Origin: Leptospira noguchii serovar Panama str. CZ214
GTDB taxonomy: Bacteria; Spirochaetota; Leptospiria; Leptospirales; Leptospiraceae
Assembly: GCF_000306255.2 (NCBI RefSeq)
Contig: NZ_AKWY02000008.1
Location: 1 to 47,664, forward strand
Direction: 5' to 3'
DNA length: 47,664 bases
In this document: positions 1-11,339 of the stretch, piece after piece
Layout of the letters: the number at the start of each line of letters is the position of its first letter
Numbering within the stretch: the first letter of the stretch is position 1
Program-made: the position numbers and the translations under genes
The notes under the pieces: model-generated
Seen by the model: the letters and a program-made list of their open reading frames with translations, nothing else
Told to the model about the DNA's origin: nothing
Databases searched by the model: none

Positions 1-158
1 TCTACTTGTTTCTCCCACTGCCTTACTGCATGCCGAGTCACTCCCAGACGACGCGCCACTTCAGATCTTTTAATCCCTTCCCCTCGCAGCTTCAGGCCTT
101 TTAAACGACGTTTCTCTAATCCTTTGAAATCTCGTTTCACTCCCGCTATATTACCCAT
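1..158 (-). CDS. IS630-type transposase, N-terminal fragment cut by the window edge
   Basis: The reverse strand reads from an ATG at 158 into the window edge without a stop (52 codons). The peptide begins MGNIAGVKRDFKGLEKRRLK and continues with a helix-turn-helix of the type RSEVARRLGVTRHAVRQWEK. This is how the DNA-binding N-terminus of IS630/Tc1-like transposases and related winged-helix proteins looks. The catalytic DDE domain would lie outside the window, so I cannot say whether the gene is intact. A MITE-like element lies 72 bases upstream, but its ends match an IS5-type element, not this one. Confidence 0.7.
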   Translation of the reverse strand, partial: MGNIAGVKRDFKGLEKRRLKGLKLRGEGIKRSEVARRLGVTRHAVRQWEKQV

Positions 159-523
159 TTCTACAGTCTTTTTTTATTAGATTATTTGGGTACTTCTTTT
201 TGGTGATATATTATGCAATTGTCAGTAATAGAGTCGTTGAGAAATGAATCCTCCATTTGCTTCATGGCAACGGTCGATTGAAGCAGTTTTGTTAATCGGT
301 CACTATGGAATCTTTCAACAACTTTAATATAAAAGTTTGAGAAGGTTTCTGTAAAATCATCTTCAAATTAAATTTTTACATAAAATCATAGTTTAAAGAA
401 ACGTCATCAAATTAAAAAATTATTTACATTTCTTTGATTTTCTTAGAGACTTTTTCAGCTTATAAACTTTTTCGAAATTTGAAAGTTATAAAGTTTTCAT
501 TAAAAATCAAAAGGAGAAAATCA
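159..523. other. Intergenic region with one MITE-like element
   Basis: No credible gene. It holds the MITE-like element at 230-325 and then AT-rich sequence leading to the ribosome binding site of the TMEM43-like gene. I found no convincing terminal inverted repeat for the IS630-type gene here. Confidence 0.6.
230..325 (-). mobile_element. MITE-like element, copy 1 (reverse orientation)
   Basis: A 96-bp non-coding element starting AGAGTCGTTGAGAAATG and ending CTTTCAACAACTTT, an imperfect terminal inverted repeat. It is flanked on both sides by AAT (227-229 and 326-328), a probable target-site duplication. Its body aligns along its full length with the reverse complement of the element at 30483-30571; for example both contain ACGGTCG and TTGTTAATC at matching positions. 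The ends resemble those of the decayed IS5-type element at 5414-6287. Confidence 0.7.
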
Positions 524-1633
<1,110 letters not shown>

Positions 1634-1666
1634 TTTTTAATCTAAATCTATTCAAAAAACTTAAAC

Positions 1667-1682
1667 TGTGAGAATTACCACA
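1667..1682. repeat. Degenerate core of the TGTGGGAACTACCACA repeat
   Basis: TGTGAGAATTACCACA keeps the TGTG/CCACA arms of the dispersed repeat core found throughout the window. A cleaner copy lies 190 bases further on. Confidence 0.5.
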
Positions 1683-1780
1683 TTGATTTAAAAATTTGCA
1701 GATAAAGTTTTATGAGGTTTTGAAATCGATTTAACATTCATTAGAATTTGATTTAGAGAAAAATTTTCTCTGGCTAAAAA

Positions 1781-1813
1781 ACAAAAAGCCTTCTATTAGA
1801 GAAGGCTTTTTGT
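1781..1813. terminator. Strong intrinsic terminator after the TMEM43-like gene
   Basis: A perfect 13-bp stem, ACAAAAAGCCTTC pairing with GAAGGCTTTTTGT around a 7-base loop. It gives a T-run on both strands, so it can work in both directions. Confidence 0.85.
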
Positions 1814-1870
1814 TTGTAGTCTCTCTATAAAATAAATTTTAGTTCAGACAAATGTCATCAAACACAAAAA

Positions 1871-1925
1871 TGTGGAACTACCACAAATTACGATTTTACG
1901 AACAAATTTTAGAAATGTAGAAACT
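1871..1925 (-). repeat. Reverse-orientation dimer of the ~46-bp TAGTTCCCAC repeat
   Basis: The core TGTGGAACTACCACA at 1871-1885 is followed 45 bases later by the weaker core TGTAGAAACT. The spacer contains ACGATTTTACGAACAAATT, the same order as in the copies at 28638 and 30230. Confidence 0.7.
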
Positions 1926-1936
1926 TGTATTTTTAG

Positions 1937-2115
1937 AAAATCTGGGTGAGTCCGGCTCCTATGCAGCCGGATCGGGCTCTCAGCTCTGATCAATAAATTG
2001 TATATAGAAAACGTAATATGAAATATCGTCTTTAGTTTCAATATAGAACGCGATCCATAGAGAGTGTTCTGCTTTAGTTTTTTTGCATCGATCCCTTTCA
2101 CATTAACTCACGTTA
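1937..2115 (-). repeat. Large dispersed repeat, copy 1, with CCGGCT hairpin
   Basis: Read on the reverse strand it runs from AACGTGAGTT through GGATCGCGTTCTAT and CAATTTATTGATCAGAGC to a hairpin, TCCGGCT(N7)AGCCGGA at 1951-1971. The same order of blocks recurs at 26600-26985 and 47365-47664, and more loosely at 5013-5252. An open frame of 85 codons across it has no support and is not called. Confidence 0.75.
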
Positions 2116-2526
2116 GATATCTCCAGTACGAAAGAATCATCTTTGCTATTTGGAGATGGTTATAACCCGCGTTGATTGTAGAAAGTTTCCAGGATTTATT
2201 TTCGAAGGTAAAGCTGTTGAAAAGTAAAAGAATGTAAAAGCAGAGCCAAGTATAAGTTCTGGAATAAAATTCGTAGATCCAAGCCACCTGATTTTCCCTA
2301 GCCTTCCAAGAATAGGTTCTCCAAACTAAAACAAAACATAAGCGGCAAAAATGGAACTGAAGTCCGTCCCATAAAATTGAACATTTCTTTTTGATTTAGT
2401 TGAAAATCGAGAGGAGTTTCGTTTCTTTTATCCATATTTTTTCAAGTAAAGGACAGAACCGAGGAGAGAATTTGTAATTACTGCCATCAATACCGCAAAG
2501 TGATTGATATGTAATTCGGAGTGCAT
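2108..2526 (-). pseudogene. Decayed DUF1761-family membrane protein gene
   Basis: Three reading frames must be joined. The first runs from an ATG at 2526 (MHSELHINHFAVLMAVITNS...), the second starts near 2435 (DKRNETPLDFQLN...), and the third continues through WRTYSWKARENQVAW to SWKLSTINAGYNHLQIAKM and a TGA at 2108-2110. The opening hydrophobic segment and the closing WKL..INAGY motif are typical of DUF1761 proteins, small membrane proteins of unknown function. At least two frameshifts are needed, so the gene is dead. Its final codons (CTA ACG TGA) lie inside the AACGTGAGTT end of the adjoining dispersed repeat. Confidence 0.5.
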
Positions 2527-2786
2527 AAAAACTACTATTTTTTTGAGAAAAAATAGATAACAAAATTAGAATGGATGTCAGATAATTCTTTAGAAATTTT
2601 TAATAAACTGTAGTAGTTCTTACAAATTAAGTTGCATTTGACAATTTGCGGTAATGTATGTTCTGGCACATCGGTAACACTCTAGACCGGAGATATTGGT
2701 GGTACTTTATTCGTTGTAGTTCCATTATTGAATGATTTTGGAACATGTTCCAAAAAAATAATAAAGTTTAGAAACATCGAGCAGTC
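2527..2786. other. Intergenic spacer with one repeat core
   Basis: AT-rich spacer. One core of the short repeat family, TGTAGTAGTTCTTACA, lies at 2610-2625. No gene seen. Confidence 0.5.
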
Positions 2787-3515
<729 letters not shown>

Positions 3516-3529
3516 AATAATCTCCTAAT

Positions 3530-4981
3530 TTAGAATTCTATTGTAGTTCTTAAAAGTATTTGTTTGTCCAAAACCGAATAGGAAACAATTCCTAGGTTTC
3601 CAGATTCTTGCCACTGAGAAAGATATTCTTTTTCAGTTCTTTCGTTGCCGAGTGAATCGATATAAACTCGTTGTGATACTCCGTTCAAGTCGTAATTTTT
3701 ATTTTCGATATAACCTATCGCCATTCTAAATTTTGGGTTTACAATCCATTCGAAAAACACACTGATCCTTCTAAATGAACTTTTACTGGAATATCCACTT
3801 GTTCTGGTTTCTGGAACTATATTATGAATTATTAATGTATTGTCTACATTTGGAATTCCTAAACCAGGTAGAAATTCTTTTTGTATCGTATTGGTAACGC
3901 CCATAATTCCGTTGTTTCCTGTACCTTGCTCGATTCTCCCTAAAAGATGAAATCTTTCGGTTCCTACGGATAACCAAAGATATAACGCTTTTCCGAAACC
4001 GTCTTTTCCGAAAGCAATTGGAGGTGCAAGAGGTTGGAGTCGATCTCGGATTTCTCCGCTGTTTTGTTTTTTGAGAATCCCGCCCAGACCTAGATTCCAA
4101 GTTAAAAAGCCATTCCAAATCAAATTGGATTCCGATCCAAAAGTATCGGATTGTAAACTTTGAATTTGTCTAGATAAAGAAGTGGTCGGATTTAGATCGT
4201 TTGGAAGACAGTTTGTTTTTCCTTCGAAACATTCGTTTCCTCCAAAACCGAAAGCGTTTTCTTTTCTGTAGAAGAAATGAAGACCCGCTTTGATTTTTTC
4301 ACCTAACATAGGTTCAATGGAAAATCTGGAAGAAACGTCCATTCCGGATGAGTTTGTATTTTGGGTTTCTCGATAACCTTCTCCGTTGCTAATCATAATT
4401 TGGGAACTGAAAATAGACCATTTTCCAGTCGCACTCAGTCCTATGTCAGCGGGTTGAGGTGCAAAACCGAGAGATTCTAAAGGCCCTTTATCGATGTATC
4501 TCCATCTCCAATAATTATTCCACTGAGTATATGTATGAGGTAATTCTTGGATTCCAAAACCAATAGAATAATTACCATAAGAAGTTTCCCAATTCTTTTT
4601 AACGCTGGCCCTGCGAACGTTTAGAATATAAGGATTTTGTTTTGTTCCAGAGTCTGTTCGTGTATCTGATGTTAGTTGGTTGTTTCTGATGAGTTCCCCC
4701 CAGAGTTCTGTTTGGATTCCGGTTTCCTCAAACGTTTTAGAAATCATAAGAATCGTCCAAGGAGTGGAAAAACCGGTCTTATCGTTTGGAGCCGAGTTGG
4801 AAATACCTGATGCGCCGTCTCTAATTCTGGCTCCGTAGGAAGGAGAAATAACCGCCTTAATATCTAGTCCATAGTAGGCATCCGGTTCGTCTTTTTTTGA
4901 GGATACGATTTGTTCTGAATTTGTAGTCCGGGCCAAAAATAAGGATAACAGTAGAATTAAATAAATTTGAAATATTCTCAT
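3530..4981 (-). CDS. Outer-membrane beta-barrel protein, function unknown
   Basis: 483 residues with a signal peptide (MRIFQIYLILLLSLFLART...) and then alternating aromatic/polar strands typical of a porin-like barrel, ending in ...LLRTTIEF with the C-terminal Phe usual for BAM-inserted proteins. I do not recognise a named family; it recalls leptospiral alginate-export-like or DUF1302-type barrels. The start is supported by GGAGG six bases upstream of the ATG. It is the first gene of a two-gene operon with the FecR/CxxCH protein, suggesting an envelope complex that joins a barrel to a periplasmic partner. Confidence 0.75.
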   Translation of the reverse strand: MRIFQIYLILLLSLFLARTTNSEQIVSSKKDEPDAYYGLDIKAVISPSYGARIRDGASGISNSAPNDKTGFSTPWTILMISKTFEETGIQTELWGELIRNNQLTSDTRTDSGTKQNPYILNVRRASVKKNWETSYGNYSIGFGIQELPHTYTQWNNYWRWRYIDKGPLESLGFAPQPADIGLSATGKWSIFSSQIMISNGEGYRETQNTNSSGMDVSSRFSIEPMLGEKIKAGLHFFYRKENAFGFGGNECFEGKTNCLPNDLNPTTSLSRQIQSLQSDTFGSESNLIWNGFLTWNLGLGGILKKQNSGEIRDRLQPLAPPIAFGKDGFGKALYLWLSVGTERFHLLGRIEQGTGNNGIMGVTNTIQKEFLPGLGIPNVDNTLIIHNIVPETRTSGYSSKSSFRRISVFFEWIVNPKFRMAIGYIENKNYDLNGVSQRVYIDSLGNERTEKEYLSQWQESGNLGIVSYSVLDKQILLRTTIEF

Positions 4982-5413
4982 GTTTCCTCCGGACTATTAA
5001 AATAACGTAAAATCTATGCAAGAAAGTTCGGGCGAATCCGGACCGCGTTTTCGGCTCCGATCAACAAATTGAGAGAATAAAATCTTTTCATGATTTAAAT
5101 TTGTTATAGAACACGATCTGTCGAACGACCCATAAAACTCAGCGAATGCTTCTCTAAGATCGGCATTTAGGAGTGATACGTTAAGCGTTCTACTAAATTC
5201 TCCCGCTTCAATTTCTTTTACATTGATTATACTAAACCCACGTTAATTAAATAGAAAAAAACGAATTTAGTCAATTTATTATGTGGCTAAATTAATTTTC
5301 CTTCTTCATAAAAAATGAATATAATCAATTTTTTTATAAAATTTACTTTAGGAAACCTTTATAAAATTTAAAGTTTTTTTATAAAACCGTTGTTTGGGTG
5401 ATCTTTATTCAAA
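4982..5413. other. Intergenic region with dispersed repeat copy 2
   Basis: No gene. It holds the repeat at 5013-5252 and then very AT-rich sequence (5256-5400) up to the left end of the decayed IS element. Confidence 0.6.
5013..5252 (-). repeat. Large dispersed repeat, copy 2 (divergent)
   Basis: On the reverse strand it reads AACGTGGGTT, AAATTGAAGCGGGAGAA, GGGTCGTTCGACAGATCG, GTTCTATAACAAATT and CAATTTGTTGATCGGAGC, in the same order as the copy at 26600-26985. The CCGG hairpin end is degenerate (CGGTCCGGATTCG). Confidence 0.7.
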
Positions 5414-6287
5414 AGAGTTGTTGAAAAATTGAAAAAATTCTTGTACAGATACAACTCTAATGATATCGAAAGAAAAAGTCTTAAAGAATCCTAGAATGTA
5501 GTAAGCCTTACTTGGTGTTTCTCATCAAGAATTCAAAATATTCTGCGTTCCATTTGGCCTTGTGTATTGTCTTTGAAATAAGAAATAAAACATAATTTTA
5601 CCAAAGGTAGAAAATCAATTTTACAAGATATAGAAGAGAATTTATTTTTTTATCTAAAAACTTATCTGACTTATGACGTCTTGGGAGTGGTATTCAAAAT
5701 GGATAGGACTACTGCTTGTAAGTTGGTAAAGCTTTTGGCGGAAGCTTTATTTCTTTCATTCGGTTCAATGAATACTCTTCCCGCAAATGAAATTTCAGAT
5801 TTCAAAAGTAAGTTGAAGAAGTTAAAAAAACTGAAGTATGTAATCATAGATGGAACAGAAAGGCCAACGGATAAGGATTTACAGAAAGAATTCTACTCTG
5901 GAAAAAAAGATATACGATTAAAAACCTAATTTTAACAAATAAAGATAAAGCGATCTTATTCTTATCGAACACAATACCGGATAAAACGCATGATTTTAAA
6001 GTTGCGGCATGTGTCCTTGACTCCCGTTTTGACGGAATTGAAAAGATATCAAAAAAAGTGAATATTCTCAAACCGAAAAATAAACTTACCGCCGCACAAA
6101 AAGCAAAGAATACAAGAATTAGTAAAAAGAATTTTCGTAGAAAATGCTTTTGCTGGTATTAAAAGATTTAGAATGATCTCACTAGATATTTTAGAAAAGA
6201 TTTTAAACATCTCGTTTTTGTTTTAGCCGTTGGAACTTTCATTTATTTTTTAATAAACGTTTTAATTGCTAATTTTTCAAAAACTCT
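5414..6287 (+). mobile_element. Decayed IS5-type insertion sequence, 874 bp
   Basis: The left end AGAGTTGTTGAAAAATT (5414-5430) and the right end AATTTTTCAAAAACTCT (6271-6287) form a 17-bp inverted repeat with one mismatch. They enclose a transposase remnant, and the length suits IS5-group elements. Flanking triplets are AAA and AAT, close to the ANT duplication described for the ISL2 subgroup. The same terminal repeat bounds three short non-coding elements elsewhere in the window. A second inverted end-like motif, ACAACTCT|AAT, lies at 5451-5461 and may be a rearranged end. Confidence 0.75.
5582..6235 (+). pseudogene. IS5-type (DDE_Tnp_4) transposase, frameshifted remnant
   Basis: Three frames join. 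The first (5582-5929) reads ...YLKTYLTYDVLGVVFKMDRTTACKLVKLL, the family's HTH_Tnp_4 helix-turn-helix, and then VIIDGTERPTDKD with the first catalytic Asp. The second (from about 5928) reads TNKDKAILFLSNTIPDKTHDFKV, the region around the second catalytic residue. The third (from about 6130) reads RIFVENAFAGIKRFRMIS, the region with the last catalytic Glu. At least two frameshifts and a disrupted N-terminus mean no active enzyme is made. Confidence 0.8.
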
Positions 6288-6539
6288 AATATTGTTTTGA
6301 TATGTCCTGAATGGTAAATACCTAAATATTTAATACAAAGTGTCGTTTTGTTTAAGTTCGATAGAATCTAATACGAAAGCGATTATTATGTTGCGTTTTA
6401 TTAAATGACTCGTAGGGAATGAAATGTTGAACGACCAGTAGGAAACATTTTGCTGAATTCTGGAAACAATATTGAGTTTTTTTTTATTCGCCAAAATTTT
6501 TCCACGAATTTATGTTATATTATAAAAATAAAATGTATC

Positions 6540-7559
6540 TTAATCTTTAAACCAATGTTTTTTCCGAAACCAGTAAATCATACCTATGGGAATGACGGAC
6601 GCAAATAAGATTGTAAAGTATAAAAATGGATTGCTGTCATATGGAATTGCCGTGAAATTCATTCCAAAAAAACCGGTTAGAAACGTAAGCGGCATAAAAA
6701 TCAAACTGATGAGGGTAAGTCGCTTAACAATATCGTTGGTTCTCTGCGAAATCACCGAAAAGTAAGCGTCCATCGTATTACCGAGTAAGTCTCTATCCAT
6801 ATCGATCGTTTCGTAAAGCCGATTTAGATGATCGTATACGTCTCGGAAATAAAACTGGATCTTAGGAGTTAGGAAATTATGATCTCTTCGAATCAGACTG
6901 TTTACAATTTCTCTTTGAGGAGAAAGTACCCTTCGGATTCGAGTCAGGTTTCGTTTGAGAAATAAAATTCCTGCTATAGTTTGATTACTATCTTGATTTA
7001 CTAAAATCTGAGATTCGATTCGTACAATTTCTTCGCTCATCTTATCCAGAATTGGAAAATTTGAATCTACCGTTTGATCAAATAACATATAAAGAATTTG
7101 ATCCGTTCCTCTAGATAGAGGGTTACCCTGTGTCATACAACGTTCTCTGAGTTGTTCAATCAGCGGTTCTTCCTTTTGGCGAACTGTTACCACAAATTTT
7201 TCGTTGAAAAAAATATGGATCTCGCTATTTCTTAGAATTTTTTTATCTGTGTCATAATGAAATCGATGTAAAACGATAAAAAGATAAGAATCGTATTCGT
7301 CTAACTTGGGCCTTTGATTTTTATTGATACAATCTTCGATTGCGAGCGGATGAAAATTACATTCCCTGGCTAAAAAGTCTATGTCTTCGCTTTCTGTAGA
7401 ATCTAAATCGATCCAGATCAATCCCTTGTTGCAAAGCCATTCTAATTCTGGAACTTCAATAGGTTTATTTTCTATCTTCTGGAGAATTTGACAAGGATGA
7501 GCTACCGATTTTTCTTGGCCTCCTTCGGGAAAGTATTCAGTCAATAAAATTCGTTTCAA
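6540..7559 (-). CDS. corA: CorA-type magnesium/cobalt transporter
   Basis: 339 residues, normal for CorA. A soluble alpha/beta N-terminal domain precedes a long helix containing YFRDVYDHL (residues 237-245), then two C-terminal transmembrane helices with the signature GMN at residues 299-301 (GFFGMNFTAIPY) forming the selectivity loop, and a basic tail. CorA forms a homopentameric inner-membrane channel for Mg2+. The start is TTG (read on the reverse strand at 7559), chosen because GGAG lies nine bases upstream and homologous sequence begins at once. It is monocistronic, with no recognisable Mg2+ riboswitch in the 200 bases upstream. Confidence 0.93.
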   Translation of the reverse strand: MKRILLTEYFPEGGQEKSVAHPCQILQKIENKPIEVPELEWLCNKGLIWIDLDSTESEDIDFLARECNFHPLAIEDCINKNQRPKLDEYDSYLFIVLHRFHYDTDKKILRNSEIHIFFNEKFVVTVRQKEEPLIEQLRERCMTQGNPLSRGTDQILYMLFDQTVDSNFPILDKMSEEIVRIESQILVNQDSNQTIAGILFLKRNLTRIRRVLSPQREIVNSLIRRDHNFLTPKIQFYFRDVYDHLNRLYETIDMDRDLLGNTMDAYFSVISQRTNDIVKRLTLISLIFMPLTFLTGFFGMNFTAIPYDSNPFLYFTILFASVIPIGMIYWFRKKHWFKD

Positions 7560-7776
7560 CTATAGTTTCTCCGACGGTTGAAACTATTTCAGAAAGAATG
7601 TATGGCAACAAATAATCATAAAAAGGTGTGGATTGATTTTTGTTGTCTATCTTTGAGGAAATTAAAAAAAGAAATTGTGTTTTAGTTGGCCGAACTTCCG
7701 ACCAAGCCAGGTCTTTTACAGATTTTTAGATACATAAGATGAGTTTATGGAGAAAATGAGAAAGAATTTTCTAAAA

Positions 7777-8030
7777 GTAATAGTTCCCACATTTTCAAGG
7801 ATCAACTGTAAAATCCGTGATTTGTAATAGTTCCCACATTTTCAAGGATCAACTGTAAAGTCCGTGATTGTAATAGTTCCCACGTTTTCAAGGACCAACT
7901 GTAAAGTCCGTGAACTTGTAATAGTTCCCACATTTTCAAGAACCAACCGTAAAGTCCGTGATTGTAATAGTTCCCACGTTTTCAAAGACCAACCGTAAAG
8001 TCCGTGATTGTAATAGTTCCTACGTTAGTG
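7777..8030 (+). repeat. 46-bp tandem repeat array, five full units plus a partial
   Basis: Units start at 7777, 7824, 7870, 7918, 7964 and 8010 (lengths 47, 46, 48, 46, 46). Each begins GTAATAGTTCCCAC and continues with TTTTCAAGGAYCAACYGTAAA and TCCGTGAT. Differences are single substitutions plus one to three bases at the unit joint. The whole unit is conserved, so this is a minisatellite and not a repeat-spacer array. Confidence 0.95.
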
Positions 8031-8115
8031 TGAGTTTCGGCGTAAACGATCGATTTTGTGAAATTGAATTTTTAGAGAAAAGATATGGCTACTAAAACCT
8101 TTGTACAGTTTAAAA

Positions 8116-8131
8116 TGTGGGAACTACCACA
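8116..8131 (-). repeat. Single perfect TGTGGGAACTACCACA core
   Basis: Perfect copy of the dispersed core with 5-bp inverted arms TGTGG/CCACA around GAACTA. It lies 85 bases beyond the tandem array in the opposite orientation. Confidence 0.8.
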
Positions 8132-8268
8132 AAATTTCAAAAATTACCGTTGAATCCCAGCTACTACTTTTTTTCACAAAAGACCTTTTGTTGTTTTAAG
8201 AAACTTAAACCCAAATAATTAAATGCTGGATCGCTATTTCTTTGCAAAGGGTTTTCGTTTTGTTCCAG

Positions 8269-8621
8269 CTAATTCGCTTATTATGGATCGCTTAATTTCT
8301 CAACTTCGTTGAGAGCCACTCACGAGTTCGTTGGCTAATTCGCTCACTATGGATCGCTTATTTCCCAACTTCGTTGAGAACCCCACTCACGAGTTCGTTG
8401 GTTAATTCGCTTATTATGGATCGCTTAATTTCTCAACTTCGTTGAGAGCCACTTACGAGTTCGTTGGCTAATTCGCTCACTATGGATCGCTTATTTCCCA
8501 ACTTCGTTGAGAGCCACTCACGAGTTCGTTGGCTAATTCGCTTATTATGGATCGCTTAATTTCTCAACTTCGTTGAGAGCCACTCACGAGTTCGTTGGCT
8601 AATTCGCTCACTATGGATCGC
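8269..8621. repeat. 66-bp tandem array with alternating unit types, hairpin in each
   Basis: Units start at 8269, 8335, 8402, 8468, 8533 and 8599 (partial). Odd units read TTATTATGGATCGCTTAATT then TCTCAACTTCGTTGAGA, a perfect 7-bp hairpin. Even units read TCACTATGGATCGCTTATTT with CCCAACTTCGTTGAGA. The array thus repeats as a ~132-bp dimer. It ends four bases before the tetR stop codon, so any tetR transcript would run straight into five successive hairpins. Confidence 0.95.
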
Positions 8622-8624
8622 GAA

Positions 8625-9176
<552 letters not shown>

Positions 9177-9178
9177 TC

Positions 9179-10066
<888 letters not shown>

Positions 10067-10068
10067 CT

Positions 10069-11070
10069 ATGAAGTTAGAATCCGAGGTCAAAACAAAAGA
10101 ATCTTCCGCAGGGCAAGAATCTCCCATTAGTTCTACATTTTCCTTTATTCTGATCGTGATCCTGGTATTTGCCTTTAAATCCTCGGTTTTAGACGCGAAT
10201 AATATACCTTCCGGATCCATGATCCCCACCTTGAAAATTGGAGATTTTCTATTTGTAAATAAGATGAGATATTCGATCCGAATGCCATTTACGGAATCCG
10301 AACTGATTCGAATCGACGATCCTCAACGAGGAGATATAGTCACTTTTGCGCCTCCGTTTCGTGCCTTAAGTCTTGGAGATAGTCGAGACGGATTTTTTGC
10401 AAAACGTTATGTAAAACGAGTAGTAGGTCTTCCGGGTGACACGATTCGGATCACTTCTAAATTTTTATCCACTAAAAAAGGAGACGTGAACTATTCCGTA
10501 ATCGAATACAAAGAAAAAGGATCTGATCGATTCCAAGGTTACGATCCAGTGGAAACAGAAGAAGGGAATGTATTAGGAGATTTGGACAATCTCTATGCTC
10601 CTACAAGGTCGTTGTTTTTAGAAAAAAAACCGGGTTTTGAACATTACGTCTTGGAAGGTTACGAAGAGGATCGTAAACGACTCGATGGATATGAATGTAA
10701 TTTTTCGATCGGATGTGAGATCCCTGAAAATCAATATATGGTCGTAGGAGACAATCGAGACGATTCGCACGATTCCAGAACTTGGGGATTTGTTAAAAGA
10801 GAAGATATACTTGGAAAGGCTTTGGTGATCTATTTTTCTATCAATTGGAAAGATAACGTCTGCGAATATAAAAATGGAAAGGAACTATCCGAAAAAGGAC
10901 CTGAATTTGCGGAACGTTATCAGGGAGAGGAACTTGTAAAACATTGTCATCCCTCCGAAATTGGTTTGGTAAGAGAAGAGAGTAAACTTGGCTGGGTGGA
11001 ACGAACTCTTCGCTATCGAATTTGGAGAATGGAAGTTCGCTGGAATCGGATCGGAAAAATTTTACGTTAG
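10069..11070 (+). CDS. lepB: Signal peptidase I
   Basis: 333 residues. A single N-terminal transmembrane segment (about 23-40) is followed by the catalytic PSGSM motif with nucleophile Ser50, and by YVKRVVGLPGD with the general-base Lys116. The later box GDNRDDSHDSRTWG is the conserved box E. The enzyme removes signal peptides at the outer face of the inner membrane. A large insertion between Lys116 and box E contains acidic and basic stretches. The ATG lacks a clear ribosome binding site, but only ATT codons lie in frame between it and the upstream stop. The atpZ gene starts five bases after its stop. Confidence 0.95.
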   Translation: MKLESEVKTKESSAGQESPISSTFSFILIVILVFAFKSSVLDANNIPSGSMIPTLKIGDFLFVNKMRYSIRMPFTESELIRIDDPQRGDIVTFAPPFRALSLGDSRDGFFAKRYVKRVVGLPGDTIRITSKFLSTKKGDVNYSVIEYKEKGSDRFQGYDPVETEEGNVLGDLDNLYAPTRSLFLEKKPGFEHYVLEGYEEDRKRLDGYECNFSIGCEIPENQYMVVGDNRDDSHDSRTWGFVKREDILGKALVIYFSINWKDNVCEYKNGKELSEKGPEFAERYQGEELVKHCHPSEIGLVREESKLGWVERTLRYRIWRMEVRWNRIGKILR

Positions 11071-11075
11071 CCGCC

Positions 11076-11339
11076 ATGTCTGAAAAAAATGAAGATGATA
11101 AAAAAAATGATTCTTCTGATTTTCAGAAAGAAACTAAACCAAAGCAGAAAGAATTTTCACCTTGGGAGTTTGCAGGTTTAGGAATCGAATTTGCAGTGAT
11201 CGTTGTCGGTTCTGTCTATTTGGGAAATTATTTAGATACAAAATTTCATTCTTCTCCTTTTGGGCTTTTAGGAGCTTGTCTATTAGGTTTTTCTTATGGA
11301 ATTTACTATATCATTTACAGAACCACTTTAAAGAAGTAA
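11076..11339 (+). CDS. atpZ: AtpZ/AtpI-type small membrane protein
   Basis: 87 residues: a very charged N-terminus, then two transmembrane helices (EFAGLGIEFAVIVVGSVYLG, then a segment around FGLLGACLLGFSYGIYYIIY). This is the AtpZ/AtpI pattern. Such proteins lie at the head of F-type ATPase operons and are thought to help c-ring assembly or Mg2+ supply. The ATG at 11076 follows lepB; a longer frame begins inside lepB and is unlikely. It is separated from the rest of the atp cluster by about 600 bases holding a repeat array. Confidence 0.8.
   Translation: MSEKNEDDKKNDSSDFQKETKPKQKEFSPWEFAGLGIEFAVIVVGSVYLGNYLDTKFHSSPFGLLGACLLGFSYGIYYIIYRTTLKK

Larger units (their letters stand above)
7560..8624. 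other. Repeat-rich intergenic region between corA and tetR
   Basis: No gene. In order it holds plain AT-rich DNA, the 46-bp tandem array, a single reverse core TGTGGGAACTACCACA (8116-8131), and the 66-bp tandem array that runs up to the tetR stop codon. Confidence 0.7.

Noticed and set aside
1844..2101. 85-codon reverse frame
   Set aside because: It runs across short and large dispersed repeats, with no ribosome binding site or homology.
7777..8030. CRISPR array
   Set aside because: The entire 46-bp unit is conserved between copies; there are no unique spacers and no cas genes in the window.
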